A stretch of 27,059 nucleotides of DNA from SIG622 sp045600125 (GTDB lineage Bacteria > Bacillota > Clostridia > Oscillospirales > CAG-382): contig JAZRXH010000123.1 in the NCBI GenBank assembly GCA_045600125.1, positions 1 to 27,059 of the forward strand, given 5' to 3'. The notes below the pieces were generated by a model that was given only the letters and a program-made list of their open reading frames with translations, did not search any database and was not told the DNA's origin. The position numbers and the translations under genes were made by a program. Positions 8,276 through 17,100 of the stretch are shown here, piece after piece. Each line of letters begins with the position of its first letter. The stretch's first letter is position 1.

Positions 8276-9238
8276 TCAGTCGTCCTCGTCATCGTCTTCG
8301 TCATCGTCTTCGTCATCGTCGCCGTTCTGTTTTGAACCGTCTTTTTCGGCTTTCTCCGACTTCTCAATGTAACCGTACATCAGCTTCTTCTTCCGCTCCT
8401 CGCTCGGCTCCTTCTCACCGATCCCGGAGGTAATGAAGGAAAGGATGATCATCAGAACAAGAGAAGGAATGCCCACAAAGGCGGCGATAACGACCGGCTC
8501 GATCTGAATGGCTTCGGTGGTAATGTGGATCGAGGAGGACTTCGGCGTATTCTCGACCCGGTGTCCCCGAACGAGAAGCCGGTGTGTGTTGATGCCGTAG
8601 GGAGTGCAGGTCACGAGGGTACAGTAATCCTTCCCCGGCTCCCGCAGAAGCGCCGATATATCCGCCGGCTTAACAATGAGGATCTGGTCGACCTCATAGG
8701 TCAGAACCTCGTTGAGGACCCGCAGAACGAAAACGTCGCCCTCCGACAGCTTATCCAGATTCGTAAACAGCTTTGCGCTGGGAAGTCCTCTGTGCCCGGA
8801 AAGGACACAGTGTGTGCCGATGCCGCCGACGGGAAGACTCGTCCAGTCCAGATGCCCGACGGCGATCTGCAGAACGGAAGGGTCGGTGCCGTGGTAGATG
8901 GGAAGCGAAACGCCGATGGTCGGGATTTCGATCTGACCCATAACGCCGTTGTTGCCCACGTTCAGCTGAGACTCGTAATTCAGCCGCTCCTCGGCTGTCA
9001 TGATGTGTACTTCCTCGAAGATGGCGGTGGCGTTGTAGTTTTTGGCATCCTTAATGACTTTTGCGTACTCCTCGTTGGTCAGCTTCGCCACGTCGTCGGA
9101 ATAGGCGGCGATCGCCTGACTCTGGTGAAGAGAGTTCCAGAAATTCGAAATGCCGGGATACAGCAGCAGGGACAAACCGGCAATAAAAACAAGCATCAAA
9201 ATGTATGTTGAAGCGTTGCTGTTCTTTTTTTTGCTCAT
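8276..9238 (-). CDS. Class C (pilus) sortase
   Basis: This 320-aa membrane transpeptidase would cleave LPETG motifs and join pilin subunits through Lys side chains at the outer membrane face. Catalytic residues are visible: His149 in LSGHRG, Cys211 in TLVTCTPYG and Arg220. An N-terminal transmembrane helix (11-28) and a second hydrophobic helix near 248-272 give the two-anchor layout typical of class C. The usual DPW/DPF-type lid motif before the catalytic core is not visible; the corresponding segment reads EEVHIMTAEERLNYES. The protein ends in an unusual run of Asp/Glu (307-320) encoded by a 12-bp tandem repeat. The gene follows the backbone pilin with a 97-base gap containing a strong hairpin. 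An AAGGAG site precedes the ATG. Confidence 0.93.
   Translation of the reverse strand: MSKKKNSNASTYILMLVFIAGLSLLLYPGISNFWNSLHQSQAIAAYSDDVAKLTNEEYAKVIKDAKNYNATAIFEEVHIMTAEERLNYESQLNVGNNGVMGQIEIPTIGVSLPIYHGTDPSVLQIAVGHLDWTSLPVGGIGTHCVLSGHRGLPSAKLFTNLDKLSEGDVFVLRVLNEVLTYEVDQILIVKPADISALLREPGKDYCTLVTCTPYGINTHRLLVRGHRVENTPKSSSIHITTEAIQIEPVVIAAFVGIPSLVLMIILSFITSGIGEKEPSEERKKKLMYGYIEKSEKAEKDGSKQNGDDDEDDDEDDDEDD
8281..8316 (-). repeat. 12-bp tandem repeat encoding the acidic sortase tail
   Basis: Three consecutive 12-bp units (CGTCTTCGTCAT type, first copy with one change) encode Asp/Glu at the extreme C-terminus of the sortase. The unit keeps frame if copy number changes. Confidence 0.7.
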
Positions 9239-9266
9239 CTGCCGGTCTCTCCTTGATACTGCATCA

Positions 9267-9296
9267 CCCGGAAAGGGGATTCCTCCCCCTTCCGGG
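9267..9296 (-). promoter_or_regulatory. Strong hairpin between pilin and sortase genes
   Basis: CCCGGAA (9267-9273) pairs with TTCCGGG (9290-9296), and the inner GGGG and CCCC blocks extend the stem. No T-run follows on the minus strand, so it looks like a processing, mRNA-stability or partial-attenuation element that would make the abundant pilin mRNA exceed sortase mRNA. That role is inferred from position. Confidence 0.5.
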
Positions 9297-9335
9297 CAAC
9301 AAATTACTCAGATTTTATTGCGGAATCTGAAAAAA

Positions 9336-11108
9336 TCAGCCGCGGGCACCCATACGCTTCTTGGTGATGAGCATTACTGCTGCGCCGAGAAGGAGAATGC
9401 TGCCGAGTACGTAGAAGACAGTGGTACCGATACCACCGGTTTCGGGAAGGATAACACCGGACTTGTTCACTACCTGATAGGTCATAGTGTAAGTAGAGGT
9501 GTCGTTGACAATGATCGTCTTGGTATCATCCTCGGGATCGGTTGCTTCCATTGTTTCCATCAAAGCTGTGATGTAGAACTCTTCGTTTTCTTCATCGAAT
9601 GCAACCTCGATCGTGATGGGATCGATCGCATTGTAGCCGGCGGGAACCGTGGTCTCGGTGAGGGTGTATGTACCTGCCTTAAGACCGGTGAAGCTGAGAA
9701 CGCCGGAAGCGTCAACAAATCCCTTAACGGGCTCAGCGGTATCACCTTCGTTTACCCATCTTTCGAAGCTTACGCATACGTAAGTATCGGTGATGGAAGC
9801 ATACTTGGAGTTGTTAGCGCCGTCTTCGGTGCTGGGAGCGGTGGTCGTGTAGGTGCCGTCGGTGAGCAGATAGTAGGTGCCGGTAAGGATGGTTTCGCCG
9901 GTCTTTGCTACGTAACCGGAGGGCTGGAATTCGGTACCAACGACCTTGGTGATGTTGAGAGCCGTGCCGGTGAGTTCGAATTCAGCACCTGCAAGGGGCT
10001 GCCCCTGATCGTCAACCTTGTTGATGATGAGCTTAGTGGTATAAACGTCTGCTTCGGACTTTGCGGATACGCCGGTAGTGGTGTCGCCATCGGGATCGGG
10101 CTCTTCATCGGGATCTTCTTCGGGGGGATTGTCATCGGTGTCGGGCGTGCCGCTCTTGTTGGGGTTGTTGGAGTAGGAGATGTCTACTTCGTTTTCGTTG
10201 GCGCCGTCAATAACTGCATCGGTGTTGACAACAGCGTCATAGGTAAGAACAACAGTGGAAGCTGCGGGGATCGGACCGAATGCTGTTTCGGATCCGGTTT
10301 CGCCAACCAATACGTCGGAAAGGTCAAGAATGTCGGCGATGGAAACGATGAGAGAGGTTTCGCCGGAGGTTGCATCGGTTGTAGCGTCCTTGTAGAAATA
10401 CTTGGTAAAGTCGGTGCCTGCTACAGTTACATTGATGGATTCTGCATCGAGGTCGAGACCCTTGGAAAGGGTATCGGTGAACTTGAGGTAGTAGGTGTTG
10501 AAATCATTAAGGTTTGCGGGAAGAGTAGCCGTAATGGTGTAGGTTACGGTATCGCCGACTGCCTTGTCAACTACCTTCTTGCCGTCAGCAACCTTGGTAA
10601 CGGTGGGGATGTCAGCCTTACGGGCGATAGGAGTATCTTCTACAACCTCTACGATGTAGGTGGAGAATACATCGGGGTTCACGATTTGGGAATCAACGTC
10701 CTTGATGAGGTAGTAACCGGGAACTGCCGTATAAGGAGCGGAAGCGGTAACCGTTGCTACAGGGTTCAAGAGATTTGCATAGGTCTCGATAACAGCAAGC
10801 TTTGCCTTGTTATCGTAAGAATTACCTGCAACTGCCGCAAGTGCTTCAAGAGTTGCCTCGGGAACAGCTGCGCCGACAGTACCGTTACCGTTGGTACCCC
10901 AAACTACGTTGGAGAGCTTGCCGTCGGAGAGGTCGCCGGTAAAGATCTGGTAAACCTCATAGGAGTGGGAGTCGCCAGAAGGAACCGAGATGGTGTACTG
11001 TTCAACGGGAGTGGGAGTTTCACCGTTGACTGCGAAGGTGGGAACACAGAGGGCGAGTGTGAGCACTGCCGCTGTGAGCAGCGCAAGGAGTTTCTTTGCG
11101 TTTTTCAT
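9336..11108 (-). CDS. Major (backbone) pilin with LPETG sorting signal
   Basis: This 590-aa protein has a classical signal peptide (1-26, likely cleaved after TFA), an N-terminal domain (30-160), a fimbrial isopeptide-type domain (about 165-315, with VGDTVTYTI and a closing YSNNP), an acidic linker (322-342), and a C-terminal Cna-B-like domain (355-550). The Cna-B triad is Lys364 (INKVD), Glu485 (LTET) and Asn548 (VVNKS). LPETG lies at 554-558, followed by a hydrophobic helix and a basic tail. No YPKN pilin motif is present; Lys164, Lys172 (PTVTK) or Lys177/178 are candidates for the cross-linking lysine. Its small size next to the vWA adhesin and sortase fits the shaft subunit. An AAGGAA site precedes the ATG, and an A7T7 tract lies just upstream of it. 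Confidence 0.93.
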   Translation of the reverse strand: MKNAKKLLALLTAAVLTLALCVPTFAVNGETPTPVEQYTISVPSGDSHSYEVYQIFTGDLSDGKLSNVVWGTNGNGTVGAAVPEATLEALAAVAGNSYDNKAKLAVIETYANLLNPVATVTASAPYTAVPGYYLIKDVDSQIVNPDVFSTYIVEVVEDTPIARKADIPTVTKVADGKKVVDKAVGDTVTYTITATLPANLNDFNTYYLKFTDTLSKGLDLDAESINVTVAGTDFTKYFYKDATTDATSGETSLIVSIADILDLSDVLVGETGSETAFGPIPAASTVVLTYDAVVNTDAVIDGANENEVDISYSNNPNKSGTPDTDDNPPEEDPDEEPDPDGDTTTGVSAKSEADVYTTKLIINKVDDQGQPLAGAEFELTGTALNITKVVGTEFQPSGYVAKTGETILTGTYYLLTDGTYTTTAPSTEDGANNSKYASITDTYVCVSFERWVNEGDTAEPVKGFVDASGVLSFTGLKAGTYTLTETTVPAGYNAIDPITIEVAFDEENEEFYITALMETMEATDPEDDTKTIIVNDTSTYTMTYQVVNKSGVILPETGGIGTTVFYVLGSILLLGAAVMLITKKRMGARG

Positions 11109-11126
11109 GGTGCTTTTTCCTTTCTG

Positions 11127-11140
11127 AAAAAAATTTTTTT
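11127..11140. repeat. A7T7 tract upstream of the backbone pilin ribosome site
   Basis: Seven A followed by seven T directly precede the pilin ribosome site in the 85-base gap after the 2641-aa gene. Upstream of it on the minus strand is a short GGCG/CGCC inverted repeat (about 11163-11180). It could be bent DNA, an imperfect terminator tail or a slippage-prone tract. None is shown. Confidence 0.45.
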
Positions 11141-11193
11141 AATATTTGTTTGACTGCATCGGGGCGTAATATATTCGCCACAAAAGAGGTGCT

Positions 11194-14100
11194 TTAATAC
11201 ATCCTCCTTTCTCGCTGTTTGCGCCTCGATATGCAGCCGTACATTATGGCGCCTGCGCAAAGCAGGAAGCCTAATGTATAAACAGTGGGAGAGCTGACGC
11301 CTCCGGTTTCCGGAAGTCTGTATCCGCTCTTGTTCTTCACGCAGAGGAGCATGGGGTTCTCTGCGGTGATGACGACGTTTTCATCATCGGAGATGAGCCT
11401 TCCCGATATCAGGAGGTCAAACTGAACGGGTGCGGGGAGCTGGTAATATCCGCTCGGCGCCGCCGTTTCAACAAGGTAATAGTGACCGAAATCAAGGTCT
11501 GCGAGGGTGATATCAGCGTCCGACGCCGAAACGATGGGGCTTGCATTCACCTTGATCCCGTACTTTCCGGAAGCCTCGGGAATGGCAGCGGCGCCGGCAT
11601 CGGTGCTCAGACATTCGAGATACAGATCGAAGCTTGCACCGGGAATTCTTGACATTTCGCCGGAGGCGTCGACCTTGCGGAGAATCACGCTGCGAGGATC
11701 GGGTATCTGTACGACCGGGTGCGGGTAGGGCTCGTCGTGGGTTCCGAGGTAACTCCACGACGCTCTTGCTTCGTCATTGGAGCGGAAGCCTCTGTAGCCG
11801 CTCGAGGTGTCGTTGTCACCGTGGTCGGTGTCCTCATCGCCCTTGTTGTTGTAGCCGTCGCCTCCGAGGGCAATGCCGCTTCTGTATTCGGTCAGCGCAT
11901 CTTCTGTCAGCTTCACGTCGAAGGAAGCGTGAACGGCAACGTCCTCAAGGAAGGCGCAGGTGTCAAGGAATTTAACCGTCAGATTGCCTGCGGCGTCGAA
12001 GCCGGTTTCGGTGCGGTCAAGATAAATGTCATCCTGAGCCGACAGAACGTATTCGTCCTCTTCGATAAGCGAAATCTCCTGAATGTCATCGCCCTCGCCG
12101 ATCTCGATCGAAAGACTCAGCTTCGGCGCCGTGGGAAGCTGGACGTACTTACTGATATCATCGGTTATCGTAAGATCCGTTATGCCGATGATGTTGTCGA
12201 AGATTCCGTCAAGCTCTTCACCTTCGGTGCAGTGGTAATATCTGCCGGACGCACCGGAGGGATAATTACCCGCCATATACATCAGAACCTCGTTTCTCGG
12301 TCGTCCGTTTTCATAATAGCCGGACAATTCATCCGAGAAGCCTATGGTGTAGGTGGTAACATCCCGGTTCTGATCATGGAACTGCTTGTAAGACTGCTCT
12401 GTGAGGTAGAACATGTCATAGGTTCTGCCGTAACCCGTAACAAAGGTTTCGGCGAGCTCATACCGTTCGTCAAGCGTTTTAGACTGATATTCGGTGTTAT
12501 ACCAGCTCAGGAATCCGGCAGGGTCTGTGATAGTACCGAAGGGTGCTTCAGGCTCCCACGGGAAATCAAACGACAGGTTCATGAAATCGTAGATAACGGG
12601 GAAGCCTTCTACGGTAACGTTCGTCTTTCTGTAGTAACTGTTGCCCGCATCATCGAAGATATAAAAATCTTCACGTGCTCCGGCGCCGAGCTGCTCGATG
12701 TCGGGCATAATCAGTCCCTCCCGGCTCATAAAATACGAGAAGTCAGACATCCCCGTAACTTCATAGTAGGTGCCCACGATATAACTATTCACAAGATATC
12801 CGACTGCGGATATGGAATTATCGTTTCCGGTACCGAAGGGTCTGCCGGAATTGTCGGAAGCAAAACTATGCTGCAGCTGCCCGTCGGTATAGCCGATGGT
12901 CGTCACGCCGTCGCTGAGGAAGATCATGATCTTCTTGCTGGTGCTTTCGGCTTTTGCCTGCCACAGGGAATCGGCAATATCGTAGGCTGCCGTATAGTTC
13001 GTAGCGCCGACGGGCGTATCCAGATCAACACGCTCCACCTTGCTTCCCCAGTTATAAAGCACCCCGGAGGAGTCGCTGGCAAAGGTTACGATCGCCAGAT
13101 CGTTGCCCTCATTGGCAGAGAGGAACTTGTGGATAAATCCGTTCGAATTGTCTCCGTTGAGGAAGTCGGTCATATACTCCTGACGGGATTTTCCTTCGAA
13201 GTCTTCGTTCGGTATGCCGTCAATCGTCGGCGCATTGCCCGCCATATCACGGCTCATGGAGCCGGACTGGTCAATAACGAGCATCAGGTCGATAGGCATA
13301 ATGACCTCGGCTTCGAAATCGAGATACAGACGGTACATATCGTCCATTCCCACAACGCCGTCGTTGTCGCCGTAGTAGTCGATCTGCTTTGAAAGCTCAT
13401 AGCCGCTCTCCTCCGGAGGAACCACAATGGGATCCGGCGGGTCGGTGTTGGTTTGGTCGTGAGTCGCCTTAACGATCGGCATCGGGTACTCTTTGTCGTG
13501 ATCGCCTTCCCCGTCCTCCCACGTCACGGTTGCAATCGTGTTGGAATAGAAGCCGGACTTGCCGGAGGAGTAGTTTTCGCTGGTGTGGTCGGTTTTCGGG
13601 TCGCCGACGATATCGCCGTAACCGTTTTCCGCAAACTCTGCCTTCGCCGTGCTGTTTGTCTCCACGTTGAAGGAAACCTCGCAGTACACTTCACCGTAGA
13701 GAGCGACCGAGTCCTTGAAACGGACGATCACGTCGCCGGCTTCGATTTCGGCGCATTCAAGAAGTCTTGTGCCGGCGGCGGTCATGACGCCGCCTTCCAT
13801 AAGCGGGATCTCTTTGCCGTTCTGGACAAGTGTGACGTCCATGGCGGGATCGTCGGCAAAGTCAACGTACTGGCTGATGGTGTCGTCGATGCTGATTTTC
13901 CGGACGCCGGGCGTTGCCGCAAAGATGGCGTCTCTGAAGTCGTTGTAGTTGTCGCAATAGAAGTACTTGCCGTTGCCTTCTGCGCCGCCTGCCATGTATT
14001 CCAGCACTTCCGTTTCATATTCTTCATTGAAGCTCTGCTCGCCGGCATAAGCGATGGCGCAGGTGACGACCTCGGGATTCTGTGAAACAAATTCAGCGAA

Positions 14101-17100
14101 AGCGTTTTCGGTCAGCCAGAACAGATTGTAATACTGACCGGGATCGAAGTTATACTCAGAATACCACGCAGATAAATTATCATCATCCCATGCTTCATAA
14201 TATTCATCCCAAGCTTCACAAAAATCGTCATAATAGTCCTCGTCGACGATGCCGTGCAGCCAGTCGATAACACCGGGCAGCTCTATCGACATATTTCTCA
14301 GATCGTAGATAAACGGGAACTGAGGCGTTTCCGGGTATCCCCATTCATATTCATTGGCGAGCACATTGGCGTTATGCGGGTAAGGAGCTCCGGCGTCGTC
14401 AATATAATCAAATTTTTCATCGAGGAATTCTTCGTATGTTTTAGAATACGGATATCCCTCTTCCTCTGATATTGCTACCAAATATTCGTAATATGCTCTG
14501 TCAACACGCCAGGGTCCGTACATGTCCCACATTTCCGACGGACTGTATTCTCCGTCGAAAATATAACCGAGATTCTCAAATATATCACCCAACGCGGTTT
14601 CAATGCCCCAATCCCCGATGCCGCCGGTGCCGATGATCTTATCTGTAAAGCCTCGCTGCAGATGTCCGTCGGTATAGGCATAGGTGGGCGCACCGTCTCC
14701 GATGAAGACCATTATGTGCTGCTTGCCGTCACCCTTCTTATCCTGCCATATATCGTTTGCCACGTCAAGCGCAGCGGTATAGTTCGTACCGCCCCTGGGA
14801 GTATCGAGATCAATCGTATCGGTTTCGTCGCCCCAATTCCGCAAGATACGGGAGGTGCTGCTGTCTTTGCCGAAGGTAAGAATCGCAAGATCGTTTCCGT
14901 CAAAGTCGCAGAACTGCGATATGAAGCCGTCGCCCGACTCGCCGTTCAGGAATTCGAGCATACCTTCGTTTCTCGCAATCTCCTCGGTATCGCCGTTCTC
15001 AAGCTCCTTTTCAACCGTGGAATTCATGGAGCCGGACTGGTCGATCACGATAAGAAGGTCGATCGGCTCGTTTCCCGTTTCAAAGGTAAGGAAGAGTCTG
15101 TGAAGGTCTTCGGTTTCGGTTTCCGGCTCGCCCGTGTATTCGATCGTCTTGGTATATTCCGTCTCCCCTGCCTCGTACCGGATCGAGGGAAGCTCCAGCT
15201 CGGGAGGCGGAACGGGCTCGTTGGGATCATAGGGATCGTTGGGAACGGGAACAAGGTATGCGCCGCCGACAAGCCGGCAGACCACCGTCTCGCCGTTGAC
15301 AACGGCGGTAACGCCGGTGCCTGTCACGGTCACGACGGCAGGCTCCTCAATTTTCTTATAGCCGTCGGGAGCGGACTTCTGCGGGATATAATAGGATCCG
15401 GCGGGAAGCGAAAGATTTTCGGGAGAGAACATTCCGTCGCTGCCGGAGGAAAGGTCTTCAAAGCCGGGAAGCGGAGGCAAGCCCTCGGTGTTGTAATCCT
15501 CATCGTACAGGCTGAACTCGGAGCCCTCAAGAGGAGAGTCATCCGTCGCATCCACGCACTTGAAGGAAACCTTGATGCCGGGCGCCTTGGTATTCTGGAT
15601 CTTCCAGCCGTTTCCGGCTCCGGAGTTGACGGCGGTCATGTGATTGCCGCTGTCTCTTGAGTTGTTGGCTTCAAAGAAGGTCTTGCCGGAGCTTGTATCG
15701 CCGGTATAGTTCTTAACGATTGTAAAAAGATCGTCCGGCTCCCTATAGAGCTTCGGCGTCGTGATCTCCTCGAGGAACGCCACATTGCCGGGAAGACCCT
15801 TCACTTCGGCGTAGCCATCGCCGTCGGTGGTGAGGACGATCTCTTCGCCGTCTTCATCGAGCAGGGGGGCTCCTTCGCTGTCGAGAAGCCGGAACTGAGC
15901 GCCGCTCAGCCTGTTGCCGAGGGCGTCCTGCTTATTGATGACGATATCGTACAGAAGACCTCTGACGACCGGCTGCCGTGTTACAAACGGTTTGATATCG
16001 GGATTTGTGGAGATATGCATCTCCGAGCCGGGAAGGATGTCCAGATGATATTCGATCTGCGTGCTGATACCGGCGTCGACGCTTTCCGCATCGCCGACGG
16101 CGCTGTGCATATTGTCGGCGCAGGGGTCGAAGTCATCCGCCTCGGTATCGAGGTGAACGCGGTATACGATCTCGGCAAGGTTGTTGCTGTTGCCGGAGAA
16201 TTTGCCGCCAACAGTGACCTGCTCGGTAGGAACGCCCTTTTCTTCGGGAGACCATACCAGAACCGTGTTGCCGTTTTCGTCGGTGGTGGTGGAATAATCC
16301 AGTCCGTCGGCATAAACGACCTCTTCAAATTCAAGACCGGCGCCGATCACGTCGGTAATGGAATCGATCGCTGTGGTGGAAGTGCCGAAGGATGCGATAC
16401 TCGTAAGATTGTTCAAACCGATTACAACGTCAAAGGCTTCTCCGTTGTGACCGTCTTTCGCCAGATTAACGCCGTTCGTGAGTTTGACATAGGTCGAACC
16501 GCCGGACTCATTGAGAAATTTGAAATATACCGAACCGTTGGAGCAGGATACATTGCCGGGACAGTCACGATAGCCCACCGTTTGGGTAACGAGCACGGCG
16601 CCCGTAGCGGGCGACCACGAGCCGTCTCCGTTCTGAACGACTCTGTCGTAAACACTGACAGTACAATATACACTGCTGCTCGGAACCGGCTCGTCCGGCT
16701 CGATTTCACGTCCTACGGCGCCCTTACAGCCGCCCGGCTCCTTATTTACACATACGTCACCGAGACCGTTCTTGTTGGCGGCTATGTAAAGCTCACTGTG
16801 TTTTATAAGGGAATACCAGTCGGTTGGCTTACTGTAGCTTACATATACAAGGAACTCGTTTTCCTCATCGGTGGGGACGATGTTCTTCTGCATATACAGG
16901 TCGATGATGCCGTCGCCGTTGAGGTCGAGAGACGTTTTGTTGGAAAGCTCATTGCCGGTAAACTTTCCGGCAACGATCTGCCAGTCATTGTCTGCCGAGG
17001 TGGTAAGATATTCCGCCGTGGGGTCCTCGTAGTCTGCAAACAGAGCGGCTTCCCCGAGGTCCTCCTCGAAAAGGGCTGCCTCTTCGTCGGACTCCTCCGA

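Noticed and set aside
9150..11153. 667-codon plus-strand open frame opposite the pilin gene
   Set aside because: Antisense shadow; Gly/Val-rich without domains, and the opposite strand has an unmistakable pilin.
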